The notes: generated by a model not told the origin, from the letters alone. Shown: positions 42,757-51,182, numbered from the stretch's first letter. The stretch: DNA of 64,000 nt from JALYYC01 sp039922495 (GCA_039922495.1 JBDTEO010000011.1:123821-187820); one strand, 5' to 3'. Numbers and translations are program-made.

Positions 42757-43908
42757 CTAGTTGTCGCGGCCCTCGTCGCCGTCGTGGGACAGGGCTAGCT
42801 TCCAGACCGTTCCACCCTGCGGGCAGAGGAACGCAATGCCGCCCGTCGGGCAGACGCTGTCAGCACTGAAATACAGATTGCCGTCCGGCCCCACCGCGTC
42901 CATGTTGGGGAAGTTGAGGCCTGCCGCGATGACCGAGGAGGTGCCCTGTTCAGGCGTAAATTTCACGATGTTGCCGGTGAACGGCTGCGGAAAATCGGGT
43001 GTGCTCCACATGTTCACGAAGTACACGTTCTCGCCGTCCGATGTGCAGCCGGTGACGTGCTTGAGCTCCGAGTTGGCGACCTGCGTGGCCGATCGCCCGT
43101 TGATCTGGAACAGGTTACCGGCGAGCGTCGCGACCCAGAGGCTGTCGCCGCTCCTGGCGATGCAGGTCGGGACCTCATCGCTCGGAAAGCCCTCGTAGCG
43201 TGCCGGGAAGTAATGGAGGACCGTGATCCGTCCGCCGTTGCCGACGAAGTCGAGCGTGTTGGCCCCCGCGTCGGCAACATAGGTACCGCCATTGGCGGCG
43301 AGCACGCCGTTGGGGTTGGCGTCGTGCTCCTGATTCGGGATATTCGCGGTGAAGTCAAAGTCGAAGGCGCCGACGCCGGCGACTTTGCGCCAGGAGCCGT
43401 TAGCCTTGACGGACAGTAAGGCGCCCGCCTGCTGGCGCCCAGCAGCCAGGTCGGCCTCGCAGGCCGAATCACCTTCGGCACACTGGTAGTTCGCTAACGC
43501 TTGCGGATACACGCCCACGATGGCCATGAGGGTGCCACCCCGCGCTGAGAGACCGCTCGCACCCAGGGTGTCGGGCGGCTGGCCAGGCGCGTGGAACTCC
43601 GCGACGGAGAACAGGTGATCGACCAGCGGCGTATGGATCCCGGTCACCGTGTTGACCCGCGAGATCTGGGAACTCCGGCCGAAGCAGATCAGGGGATTTG
43701 ACGCCGAGGCCGGAATACAGTTGTTGCCGCCATGGCCGGCTTCGGCCACGACCAGCTTGCCGTGGAAGAACGCGACGCCGCGTGGGCTGTCAAAGCCGGA
43801 TCCAACCAGCACCGGCGCGGCCGTGCCCTGCGCGAATGCTGGGCCCGGTACGAGCAGCCCCACCGCCAGGGCAAGCACGCCAAAGACGGACCTTGTCTTG
43901 AACCTCAT
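42757..43908 (-). CDS. Secreted ScyD/ScyE family beta-propeller protein
   Basis: The 383-aa precursor has a clear signal peptide ending in GPAFAQG (cleavage near residue 26). Repeated blade-like units follow: GFDSPRGVAFF, NPNGVLAANGGTYVADAGANTLDFV, VTGCTSDGENVYFVNMW and FPNMDAVGPDGNLYFS. This is the ScyD/ScyE pattern. Named members belong to the cyanobacterial scytonemin cluster, but the family is widespread and its biochemical role is unclear. Six or seven blades are likely, and paired Cys could form disulfides. It stands alone, convergent with comEC. Confidence 0.85.
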   Translation of the reverse strand: MRFKTRSVFGVLALAVGLLVPGPAFAQGTAAPVLVGSGFDSPRGVAFFHGKLVVAEAGHGGNNCIPASASNPLICFGRSSQISRVNTVTGIHTPLVDHLFSVAEFHAPGQPPDTLGASGLSARGGTLMAIVGVYPQALANYQCAEGDSACEADLAAGRQQAGALLSVKANGSWRKVAGVGAFDFDFTANIPNQEHDANPNGVLAANGGTYVADAGANTLDFVGNGGRITVLHYFPARYEGFPSDEVPTCIARSGDSLWVATLAGNLFQINGRSATQVANSELKHVTGCTSDGENVYFVNMWSTPDFPQPFTGNIVKFTPEQGTSSVIAAGLNFPNMDAVGPDGNLYFSADSVCPTGGIAFLCPQGGTVWKLALSHDGDEGRDN

Positions 43909-44048
43909 CGATAGCCTCCTCGTGAGCGCCCCAGACTGTGGCGCTCGAACCGTCGACCCGACAGGTTCCCCGTGCCAGAGTAGCCGACTTTCGGCCGAAT
44001 TACAACACCCAGTTACCTTGTCAACGCAGGGTGATTCTGTCAGGGCAC

Positions 44049-44079
44049 GAAAAACGCGGCCGGAGCTGTCCCGGCCGCG
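44049..44079 (-). terminator. Rho-independent terminator for the CBS-BON unit
   Basis: On the minus strand CGCGGCCGG, a 7-nt loop and CCGGCCGCG form a 9-bp perfect stem followed by TTTTT. It begins 21 nt after the BON gene stop. It is the clearest intrinsic terminator in the window. Confidence 0.88.
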
Positions 44080-44099
44080 CTACGGGTCGTGATGTCGAT

Positions 44100-44753
44100 T
44101 TATCGAACCGATTCGCGCGATTCGACTTTATTGGGCGCCGGGGTGCCCTGAACGTGCATCAGGTTCTCCACCCCGTTGACGCCGCGGACTTTCAGCACCG
44201 CCTTTTCGATCGAGGCGATCTGGAGGGCGTTGTCCACCTCACCGCGGACGGTGACGACAGCCGACTCGACATCGAGGTTGAGGCGCCCCTTCGGCAGGTT
44301 GGGGTCGCGGAAAATCTCGCTCTCGACGCGATCGCGAAGCGTCAGGTCATCAACCGACGCGCCGGCAGACCGCAAATGCACCATCTTCCGCGAGAATCCG
44401 TTGGCATTGGCGCCGGCCCGGCTGCCCAGCTGGCCGAGGTTGTCGTTGACACGCCGGATGGTGGCCAGGATCTGGTCTTTCGCCTGGGCACGTCGCCCCG
44501 CCCCACGCTGTGGGTCGAGGAAGTAGAACAGCGCCGCCCCGCCGATCGCGCCGGCCAGGATCGACACCGGGTTCGGACCGCCCCGGCGCGCCCGCAGGCG
44601 CTTTTGGGCCTGCCTGGCCGCCTGCGCGGATTCAATCGACACGCGGGGCAGCTTCATATTGGACAGCTTGATCGTCGGCAATTTGCTCGCGATCCTCACG
44701 TCCGGTCGCTTGAGTTCAGGCATTTTGATTTCAGGAATCTTCATGTCAGGCAC
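44100..44753 (-). CDS. BON domain protein with repetitive N-terminus
   Basis: The 217-aa protein starts with imperfect repeats of the type K-I/M-P-E-I/L-K (residues 4-40), then a basic stretch. A hydrophobic segment (about 61-79, ILAGAIGGAALFYFLDP) follows. The C-terminal BON domain (about 130-205) has LRDRVESEIFRDP and VRGEVDNALQIASIEKAV. BON domains bind phospholipid or other envelope surfaces and occur in stress proteins. It overlaps the upstream CBS gene by 8 nt, so both belong to one transcript closed by the terminator at 44049-44079. Confidence 0.82.
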   Translation of the reverse strand: MPDMKIPEIKMPELKRPDVRIASKLPTIKLSNMKLPRVSIESAQAARQAQKRLRARRGGPNPVSILAGAIGGAALFYFLDPQRGAGRRAQAKDQILATIRRVNDNLGQLGSRAGANANGFSRKMVHLRSAGASVDDLTLRDRVESEIFRDPNLPKGRLNLDVESAVVTVRGEVDNALQIASIEKAVLKVRGVNGVENLMHVQGTPAPNKVESRESVR

Positions 44754-45159
44754 CTTTGGTTACCCCCTTGGTTGCTTCTTCGCCGATCCGTTCACTGGCC
44801 GCCTGGACCAGGTTGCCATGGCTGAGGACGCCGACGAGCCGGCCCTGATCAACCACCGCCAACCGTCGAATCTCGCCCTTCTCCATCTTGTGGGCGGCGT
44901 CCGCCAGGTCATCATCGGGCGCAATCGTCGTGACGCCCTTGCTCATGACATGCTCCGCGGTCTCGTTGCGTAGATCGTGGCCTTCGGCAACGCACCGAAC
45001 CACGATGTCGCGGTCGGTCACCACCCCAAGCAGGTGGCTTCCCTCCACGATCGGAAGGAATCCCGCGTCCTGGTCGCGCATCTTTCGGGCCACATCGATG
45101 ATCCGGTCAGTCTTGGAGCCGGACGTGATCGTTTTGGCCATCGCCTCCCGTACCTTCAT
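44746..45159 (-). CDS. Tandem CBS domain protein
   Basis: 137 aa made of two CBS motifs: about 1-60, with GFLPIVEGSHLLGVVTDRDI, and about 75-130, with IRRLAVVDQGRLVGVLSHGNL. Stand-alone CBS pairs form dimers that bind adenine nucleotides and sense energy state. An AGGTGG site lies just before the ATG at 45159. It is the first gene of the CBS-BON unit. The divergent region upstream contains a palindrome and a direct repeat. Confidence 0.88.
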   Translation of the reverse strand: MKVREAMAKTITSGSKTDRIIDVARKMRDQDAGFLPIVEGSHLLGVVTDRDIVVRCVAEGHDLRNETAEHVMSKGVTTIAPDDDLADAAHKMEKGEIRRLAVVDQGRLVGVLSHGNLVQAASERIGEEATKGVTKGA

Positions 45160-45199
45160 ATTCCACCTCCTGGAACTCCCAAGTTATCAATGTAAGTTG

Positions 45200-45236
45200 G
45201 CTAGTATATCATAATTTGATATTACAGCTAGTACAT
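45200..45236. promoter_or_regulatory. AT-rich palindrome flanked by a direct repeat, putative operator
   Basis: ATATCA (45206-45211) and TGATAT (45217-45222) form a perfect inverted repeat over 5 nt. GCTAGTATAT (45200-45209) is repeated as GCTAGTACAT (45227-45236), 27 nt further on. The island is far more AT-rich than its surroundings and lies between the divergent CBS-BON unit and the small acidic gene. It looks like a shared regulator site with promoters. Confidence 0.55.
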
Positions 45237-45252
45237 AGCAGGGAGGAAAGCC

Positions 45253-45468
45253 ATGGCAGAGCCAGAAGCGTCGTCGATCGCCGGCGGTCCCACCCCGGAG
45301 CCGCCGCTGGAGCCGGAGGACATCGCCCAAAAAGTGGCAGACGAGACGAAGGAGAAGACCGTCCCGCAGAAGGCGAAGGGCGTCATCACCGAGCTCGACC
45401 GCGAGGTCTCGGGCGAGTACGAGGCCAGGCAAGAGCGCGACGCCGAACGCGAACGCGACGCCAGCTGA
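45253..45468 (+). CDS. Small, charged, probably disordered protein
   Basis: 71 aa from ATG 45253, preceded by a strong GGGAGG site. It is rich in Glu, Lys, Asp and Pro with no hydrophobic core and no Cys. It has an N-terminal Pro/Glu half and a C-terminal helical Glu/Arg half. I do not recognise a family. It diverges from the CBS-BON unit across the palindromic region and may share its regulation. It converges with the DNA ligase gene 10 nt away. Confidence 0.6.
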   Translation: MAEPEASSIAGGPTPEPPLEPEDIAQKVADETKEKTVPQKAKGVITELDREVSGEYEARQERDAERERDAS

Positions 45469-45478
45469 TTAACGCTAT

Positions 45479-46486
45479 TTAGTCAAAAAGCGACTGCAAT
45501 TCGGCGGCGGCTTCGGCTTTCAGCTGCGCCATGGTGCACGCCTTTGGCGGCTTGTCGGGCCGCCAGCGGACAAAGCCGACGCCGTGCCGGAACCGATCGT
45601 TCTCCAGCCGGTCGAAGGCGACTTCACAAACCAGTTGCGGCTTGAGCGGCTCCCACGCCAGGTCGCGCTCCTGCGACCAGCGGCTCGGACCGCCCGGCGC
45701 CCGGCCGCCTTCGAAGCTCGTCCCACCACGCAGGGGCTCCAGCTTCGACACCAGCTGGCGGCGCTGCGTGTCATCAAAGCCCGAGGTATGCCCGATGTAC
45801 TGCAGCGTCTTGCCACTGTAGACTCCGAGCAGCAGGGAGCCGACGCGTTTGCCGTCGTTGCCCCAGCGAAAGCCGCCCACGACGCAATCGGCCGTGCGCT
45901 GCTCTTTGACCTTGATCATGGCGCGCTTGTCCGGGTGATACACGTCGCCCAGCCGCTTGGCCACGATCCCGTCGAGGCCGGTTCCCCGATATTCCTTGAG
46001 CCAGCCAAGGGCGATGTCACGATCGATCGTCGCGGGACTGAGAAAGATCGAGCCGGGCCGCGGCCCGAGCAGCGACTCGAGGCGCCGCCGGCGCTCGCGC
46101 AGGGGAACCTCGAGCAGGCTCTCGTCGCCATCGGCCAGTAAGTCAAACGCGATGTATGAGGCCGGCTGGGTTTCCGAGAGCATCTTCACGCGCGAGGCGG
46201 CCGGGTGAATCCGGTTGGTCATGGCGTCGAAGTCGGTCCCGAAACCGGTGAAGACCACGATCTCGCCGTCGAGGACGAGCCGCTTCGGCTTGATCGCCTG
46301 CAGGGCCGGAACGAGCTCGGGAAAATACCGGGTCAGGACCTTCTGGTTGCGGCTGTGGACGACCACATCGTCGCCGTCTTTGAAGGCGACGGCGCGAAAG
46401 CCATCCCACTTCGGCTCGTATTGCCAGTCGTCACCGCGCGGCAACTCCGGCTGGACCTTGGCCTCCATGGGGCTGAACGGTGGCAT
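45479..46486 (-). CDS. ATP-dependent DNA ligase (LigC/LigD-ligase type)
   Basis: 335 aa from ATG 46486. The adenylation lysine is in motif I, EPKWDGFRA (Lys26). Motif III-like DGEIVVF, motif IV DGIVAKRL and motif V AMIKVK follow. A C-terminal OB-fold domain has GVYSGKTLQYIGHTSGF. There is no polymerase or nuclease domain, so it is a stand-alone ligase like LigC. Such enzymes act in base excision or Ku-dependent repair, but no ku gene is in view. It diverges from moaA across 34 nt. Confidence 0.92.
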   Translation of the reverse strand: MPPFSPMEAKVQPELPRGDDWQYEPKWDGFRAVAFKDGDDVVVHSRNQKVLTRYFPELVPALQAIKPKRLVLDGEIVVFTGFGTDFDAMTNRIHPAASRVKMLSETQPASYIAFDLLADGDESLLEVPLRERRRRLESLLGPRPGSIFLSPATIDRDIALGWLKEYRGTGLDGIVAKRLGDVYHPDKRAMIKVKEQRTADCVVGGFRWGNDGKRVGSLLLGVYSGKTLQYIGHTSGFDDTQRRQLVSKLEPLRGGTSFEGGRAPGGPSRWSQERDLAWEPLKPQLVCEVAFDRLENDRFRHGVGFVRWRPDKPPKACTMAQLKAEAAAELQSLFD

Positions 46487-46507
46487 AACGCCCAGTGGCA
46501 CGCTGCC

Positions 46508-46513
46508 TATACT
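46508..46513 (+). promoter_or_regulatory. -10 element of moaA
   Basis: TATACT at 46508-46513 ends 7 nt before the GTG start of moaA, in the 34-nt gap with the DNA ligase gene. The predicted transcription start coincides with the initiation codon, so the message would be leaderless. Confidence 0.55.
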
Positions 46514-46520
46514 AATTTTT

Positions 46521-47534
46521 GTGCCTTTGTTGACCGAGCCTGCCGTGGTCTTGCGAGACACGTTTGGGCGCGTCGCCGACGACCTGCGGATCTCGGTGAC
46601 CGACCGCTGCAACTTCCGCTGTATCTATTGCATGCCGGCGGCCGGCCTGCCCTGGATCGCGCGCGACGAGGTGCTCTCCTTCGAGGAGATCACGCGGGTG
46701 ACGCGCATCCTGGTCTCGGACTGTGGGGTGCGGACGATCCGGCTCACTGGCGGCGAGCCGCTGGTCCGGAAGGGGATCGAACAGCTGACGGCGATGATCG
46801 CGGCCCTCGGTGAGGACCTCGATATCGCGATGACGACCAACGGCATCCTGCTCGAGGACAAAGCGCGGGCGCTCAGGGCGGCCGGGTTGACCAGGCTTAA
46901 TATTTCTTTGGACACGCTGCAGCGCGAACGGTTCAGGAAGTTGGCGCGGCGGGACGCCCTGGATCGGGTGCTCGCTGGGATCCGAGCCGCCCGCGAGGCG
47001 GGCTTCACCCGGATCAAGCTGAACATGGTCGTGATGCGAGGCCGAAACGACGATGAGGTCCTCGACTTTGCCCGGCTGGCGCGCCAGGAGGGCTACGAAG
47101 TGCGCTTCATCGAGTTCATGCCATTGGACGCCGATGGCATCTGGACGCCGGAAACCGTGGTCGCCAGCCGCGAGATCATCGACACCATTGATCGAGAGTT
47201 TCCGATCGAGCCGGTGCATGACGCGCGGCCCGCGCCGGCAACCCGGTTTCGATTCAGCGACGGCGCGCCGGGCGGGATCGGCGTCATTGCCTCGGTCAGC
47301 GACGCCTTCTGCAAGGTCTGCAATCGGATTCGCCTGACGGCCGAGGGCAAGCTGCGGACCTGCCTGTTCTCGCTCCGGGAGCACGACGTCAAAGCGCTGC
47401 TCCGCAACGGGGCCGCGGATGAGCAGATCCGCGAGTTCGTCCGGGCTGCCGTCTGGCAAAAAGAAGAGGGCCACAAGATCGGGCAGTCAGACTTCGTTCG
47501 GCCCAGCAAAACGATGAGCCAGATCGGCGGCTGA
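46521..47534 (+). CDS. moaA: GTP 3',8-cyclase MoaA (molybdenum cofactor synthesis)
   Basis: A radical SAM enzyme that converts GTP to 3',8-cyclo-GTP. From GTG 46521 the protein is 337 aa. The N-terminal [4Fe-4S] motif is CNFRCIYC (Cys30, 34, 37). SAM-binding TGGEPL follows, and the C-terminal second cluster is CKVCNRIR...TC. The chain ends in the essential Gly-Gly. No other mo genes are adjacent. The upstream open frame lies antisense to the DNA ligase and was rejected as coding. Confidence 0.95.
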   Translation: MPLLTEPAVVLRDTFGRVADDLRISVTDRCNFRCIYCMPAAGLPWIARDEVLSFEEITRVTRILVSDCGVRTIRLTGGEPLVRKGIEQLTAMIAALGEDLDIAMTTNGILLEDKARALRAAGLTRLNISLDTLQRERFRKLARRDALDRVLAGIRAAREAGFTRIKLNMVVMRGRNDDEVLDFARLARQEGYEVRFIEFMPLDADGIWTPETVVASREIIDTIDREFPIEPVHDARPAPATRFRFSDGAPGGIGVIASVSDAFCKVCNRIRLTAEGKLRTCLFSLREHDVKALLRNGAADEQIREFVRAAVWQKEEGHKIGQSDFVRPSKTMSQIGG

Positions 47535-47579
47535 GCGAGACGCGCGGGCCGAGGAAGTGTTTCACCTGGAACGTCGCCC

Positions 47580-48560
47580 CTGATCACCCTGATCCATGGC
47601 GCGGAAGGCTACCTGGTCGACCGGGCCGCTCGGAGCCTGCTCGAGCAGCTGCGCGTTGGTCTCACGCTCGAGTTCAACTACGAGGACCTGCAGGCCGACA
47701 CGCTGACGGCGGACGCCTTCGGTGAGAAGGTCTCGACGCTGCCCTTCCTCGATGCCCTGCGGGTGCTGGTGTTGCGCGACTGGGGACTGCTGGCCGGCAA
47801 GCGGGACAAGGGATCCGGCGCCGAGCGCGCGGCGGGGTACCTGTCCCTGACGCCCGACTCGACCCACCTGGTGCTGATCGCGCACGGCGCGATCGCGCCC
47901 GGCAATGCGCTGTACAAGGCGATGCTCAGCCTCGAGCGCGAGAAGCGCGCGCAGATCCAGCGCTTCGAGCCGCCGCGCCGGCCCGATCGGGCAGGGTGGG
48001 TCCGCAAGCTGGCCGAGGAGCGCGGACTGTCGATCACCCCGGCAGCCGTTCGTCTGTTGCTGGATCGAGCCCAGCCGGATCTTCGCCTGCTCGACCAGGA
48101 GATCGCCAAGCTCGCGCTGTATGCCCTCCCGGCGACCCGAATTGACGAGGACGCCGTCCGGGCGCTGGTCAGCGACAGTCGCGAAGAAGAGATCTTTGCC
48201 CTGACCGACGCGCTCTCGACGGGGCGGCCGGGCGAAGTCGCGGGGGTCTTGCGGTCGTTGCTGGATGCCGGACGTGAGCCGACCTGGCTGCTTTACACCC
48301 TGGTCAGCCACTGGCGGCGCCTGATGCAGGCGCGCGCCGTCCGGGATCGCGGCGGCAACGTCGCGGACCTGCAGGCGCGAATGTCCGATCACCCCTTCGT
48401 GGTCGAGAAAGCCTATCGACACGCGGCCGATTACACCGCGGCCGAGCTGGATCGAGGGTTTCATGATTTGCTGCGGATCGAGGAGCAGATCAAGCTGGGA
48501 GAGCTCGACGCCCGGCTCGCCGTCGAAGGCTTCGTCCTCCAGCAGGTCCTGAGCAGCTAG
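47580..48560 (+). CDS. holA: DNA polymerase III subunit delta, with a non-standard start
   Basis: The delta subunit opens the beta clamp in the clamp-loader complex. The frame encodes a full N-terminal fold (ITLIHGAEGYLVDRA), a lid region and the C-terminal collar domain with LLYTLVSHWRRLMQA and GFVLQQVL, about 326 aa in all. No ATG, GTG or TTG exists in frame between the stop at 47532 and residue 62. The first standard start (GTG 47763) would remove the N-terminal fold. CTG at 47580, directly before the conserved region, is the most likely start. A GAGGAA lies 24 nt upstream, too far for a normal site. Confidence 0.85.
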   Translation: MITLIHGAEGYLVDRAARSLLEQLRVGLTLEFNYEDLQADTLTADAFGEKVSTLPFLDALRVLVLRDWGLLAGKRDKGSGAERAAGYLSLTPDSTHLVLIAHGAIAPGNALYKAMLSLEREKRAQIQRFEPPRRPDRAGWVRKLAEERGLSITPAAVRLLLDRAQPDLRLLDQEIAKLALYALPATRIDEDAVRALVSDSREEEIFALTDALSTGRPGEVAGVLRSLLDAGREPTWLLYTLVSHWRRLMQARAVRDRGGNVADLQARMSDHPFVVEKAYRHAADYTAAELDRGFHDLLRIEEQIKLGELDARLAVEGFVLQQVLSS

Positions 48561-48565
48561 GCCCC

Positions 48566-48602
48566 AAAAAGAAAGAGGCCACTCCACCGGGAATGGCCTT
48601 TC
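48566..48602 (-). terminator. Terminator of the sortase-substrate unit
   Basis: GGCCA (48577-48581) and TGGCC (48594-48598) pair over 12 nt. On the minus strand the hairpin is followed by TCTTTCTTTTT, a good U-tract. It starts 14 nt after the stop of the LPQTG protein and lies between it and the convergent holA. Confidence 0.75.
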
Positions 48603-48616
48603 ACGCCGTCGGGGGT

Positions 48617-49909
48617 TTAGATGCGAGCGCGACGGCGGACGAGCATCCCGCCAACGCCTCCAACGAGCGTCAACAGCCCGAGCGCGATCGCGATCAGCAG
48701 TCCGGGCATCGCGGTCGTCGCCGGCGGTTCCTTCGCCTGACCGGTCTGCGGCAGGACGACCGGGGCCGCGCCGACGGTTGCGGTCGCCGCCATCGTGACG
48801 GTCTGCCCTTCTTCGTCGGTGACCGTGATGCTCAGGGTCCGGTTGCCGGCGGACGCATAGGTGTGCGTGCCGCTGACGTCGAAGGCGCCGGCAGCCGTCT
48901 CCGTCACGGTCCCGGATGAGGTCGCGTTGTCGCCCCAGTTGATCGTTGCGGCGAAGTCGGCAACCTTCGCCTGCGCGCCGGCGGCGTCCGTGAAGCTCGC
49001 CACCACGGGGGTCGTTGCCTGGGCGCTGGTTGCCGTAAAGCTCTTGGCCGGGCTGCCAGCCGTGAGCGCGCCATCCAGAATCGTGACGGTCATGGTGTGG
49101 TTGCCGGTCGATCCGCCGTCGTCATTCGCCGTGAACGTGACCGTGTAAGCACTGTCGCTTACGTTCGCATCATAGACGTGGCTTCCGCCGATCCAGATAT
49201 CGCCGAAGCATTCGCAGCCCGCCGGCGGGTCGGCTGCGGCGACCGTCTGCACGGCGCTGCCGTCTCCCCAGTTGATCGTCCCATTGATGCCCGGATCCTT
49301 CGAGAGGCCCTCGATTTCCGGGAAGGTGCTATTGCTATCGAAGAACGCAGCGCCAAGGGTGACGCTGGTGCCTTCGGAAGTTCCACGAGCCGGACCTTGC
49401 TGATAATCGTCGTAGCTCAGGTCGGCATCGGTCACAGTCGCCGTGGCCGTGTCGGTGCCGCTGGCCGTCTGACTGTCCGCGCTGTCGGTCACCGTCACGT
49501 TGATGTGATACGTGCCAGAGTCGCTGTAGGTATGCGAACCTGCGACGCCAAAGTGGCCATCCCCGCACGACACCGTGCCGCTGCTGGTGCCGCTGTTATC
49601 GCCCCAGTCGATCGTCGTGTCATAGCGAGCCTGCGCAATCGCATCGCAACTCAGGGCGGCCACCGATGCGGTCGAGGGGCGCGTAATCTGCGGCTGATCG
49701 TCCGTGAAGGTGGCGACTACCTTGCCAGTCGCCTGTGACCCCTCCTCGATGCTGAAGGAGCTACCCGCGCCGACGGTGATCTCCGGCGGGGCGGCTGTGG
49801 CCAATGCCAGGCTGGTTCCCAGCACGAGAATGGACGAGGCGGCCGCCGCGGCGATCGAGAGATACGTGAGAGCGCGCCGAACCGAACGCTGACTACCCTG
49901 GTTACCCAT
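48617..49909 (-). CDS. Surface protein with PKD-like repeats and LPQTG sorting signal
   Basis: From ATG 49909, behind GGAGGG, the precursor is 430 aa. It has a signal peptide (hydrophobic about 16-37). Three beta-rich PKD-like modules each carry a [T/A]x-I-[D/N]WGD strand and a GSHTY/GTHTY motif. The C-terminal sorting signal consists of LPQTG at about 386-390, a hydrophobic segment and the basic tail RRRARI. Sortase should cleave Thr-Gly and attach it to the cell wall. The sortase gene lies 190 nt upstream on the same strand. This suggests a monoderm-type envelope. Confidence 0.87.
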   Translation of the reverse strand: MGNQGSQRSVRRALTYLSIAAAAASSILVLGTSLALATAAPPEITVGAGSSFSIEEGSQATGKVVATFTDDQPQITRPSTASVAALSCDAIAQARYDTTIDWGDNSGTSSGTVSCGDGHFGVAGSHTYSDSGTYHINVTVTDSADSQTASGTDTATATVTDADLSYDDYQQGPARGTSEGTSVTLGAAFFDSNSTFPEIEGLSKDPGINGTINWGDGSAVQTVAAADPPAGCECFGDIWIGGSHVYDANVSDSAYTVTFTANDDGGSTGNHTMTVTILDGALTAGSPAKSFTATSAQATTPVVASFTDAAGAQAKVADFAATINWGDNATSSGTVTETAAGAFDVSGTHTYASAGNRTLSITVTDEEGQTVTMAATATVGAAPVVLPQTGQAKEPPATTAMPGLLIAIALGLLTLVGGVGGMLVRRRARI

Positions 49910-50099
49910 AATTCCCTCCGGATAACGGTTCGTTAGGTCGGAAGTCCCCGTCAAGCCCCACGGCAGATGATTCCCGCGTCTCCAGCGCGGAGACGGACGG
50001 TTACCCTCTCTTTGGCCGAGTCTATACACATGCGACTCCGTGTCAAGCTCAGTGACGGTTAGTAACGACGGTAATTTGCGTCTGCGCGGAGAGTGGCGT

Positions 50100-50756
50100 T
50101 CAGGCTCTGACGGCGGTGACGATCCAGCGCTTGCTATCGACGTTGAAGGGCCAGCAGGTGATGATCGTCAAGCGGACGTCGGGCGTCGGCGCCAGGACGC
50201 TGATCGCCGTCGGGGTCACGATCTGGTGGCCGGTCACGCGATAGATCTGGGTTTGCCCGCCAACGGTCACCTGGATCAGGTCGCCCGCCGTGAGGTCGTA
50301 GAGACGACTGAAGATACTGCCCTGGATGTCATCGTGGCCATAGAGCACGCTGTTCCCACCGCCGAATGGTGCTGAGGAGGCGTAGTGCGTCACGGCATAG
50401 CCGGGGGCGATCAGCATGACGCCCCTGGCGTCGGTGCCTCGGTTGTAGATGGGCGCGTTCGCAATCTTGATGCGCGGGATCGAAATTCGGGCGGCGACCG
50501 TGCCCGGCGGCGCCTGGGCGGCAGCCACCGCGGCCGCGTTTCGCTGGGCCGCCTGGGCGGATTCGGCCACGGGTGTCGCTGCGGCAGCGCCAGATCCGCT
50601 TGGGCGCGCCGACGCGCTCGATTTCCCGGCGGCGGCAGTCACGGCGCTTGTTGACGATGCCTTCGGCAGAGAGGGGTGGAGCAGGAGCGCCGCGGAGACG
50701 CCAACAAGCAGTAGAAAAACGGTCAGCTGAATCGCAAGCGCGCGGCCCCCTCTCAT
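50100..50756 (-). CDS. Sortase (class D/E-like transpeptidase)
   Basis: 218 aa with an N-terminal membrane anchor (about 8-27), an Ala/Ser-rich linker (30-85) and the sortase beta-barrel. Catalytic residues are His141 in LYGHDD, Cys201 in TIITCWPF and Arg210 in DSKRW. The order and the TLxTC-like motif fit class D/E sortases. It links LPxTG proteins to the peptidoglycan. Its probable substrate is the adjacent LPQTG protein. It is 38 nt downstream of rpsT on the same strand. Confidence 0.92.
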   Translation of the reverse strand: MRGGRALAIQLTVFLLLVGVSAALLLHPSLPKASSTSAVTAAAGKSSASARPSGSGAAAATPVAESAQAAQRNAAAVAAAQAPPGTVAARISIPRIKIANAPIYNRGTDARGVMLIAPGYAVTHYASSAPFGGGNSVLYGHDDIQGSIFSRLYDLTAGDLIQVTVGGQTQIYRVTGHQIVTPTAISVLAPTPDVRLTIITCWPFNVDSKRWIVTAVRA

Positions 50757-50794
50757 CCCGCCCTATTCTGCACCAGCCGGTGCGCCGAGGCGGT

Positions 50795-51172
50795 CTAGGC
50801 TTTGGCTTTGGCCGGCTTCGCCGCGGGCTTCTTGATGCCGCCCGCGGCCGCGGTGGCGCCCTTCTTTCGCGCCGGCCGGCTCGCCGTGGCTTTCGGCGCG
50901 GCCTGTTCGGCGCCGGTCTTGGCCAGCGCGGCCATCAGGCGCCCCTTACGGCGGGAGGCGTTGTTGCGATGAATGATGCCCTTTTCGGCGGCCTTGTCGA
51001 GCGCGCTGATCGCCCGGCGCACGTCCTCGCTCGTCAGGCTGACCGCCGCCGAATCGGCGGGACGCCGGGCGCGCGACACGAGCGTCTTCGCCGCCGAGCG
51101 CGTCGACCGATTGCGGTCACGCTTGCGGATCGAGGCGCGCACGCGTTTCTTGGCCGACTGTGTGTTCGCCAT
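50795..51172 (-). CDS. rpsT: 30S ribosomal protein bS20 with C-terminal extension
   Basis: The helical bS20 core (about 1-88) has ANTQSAKKRVR at the start and KGIIHRNNASRRKGRLM near 64-80. It binds 16S rRNA. The chain is 125 aa, about 37 longer than usual, because of a Lys/Ala/Pro-rich basic tail resembling histone H1 tails. A consensus TATAAT (51188-51183 on the minus strand) ends 10 nt before the ATG, leaving room for only a very short leader. Confidence 0.95.
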   Translation of the reverse strand: MANTQSAKKRVRASIRKRDRNRSTRSAAKTLVSRARRPADSAAVSLTSEDVRRAISALDKAAEKGIIHRNNASRRKGRLMAALAKTGAEQAAPKATASRPARKKGATAAAGGIKKPAAKPAKAKA

Positions 51173-51182
51173 GCGAGCGCTG

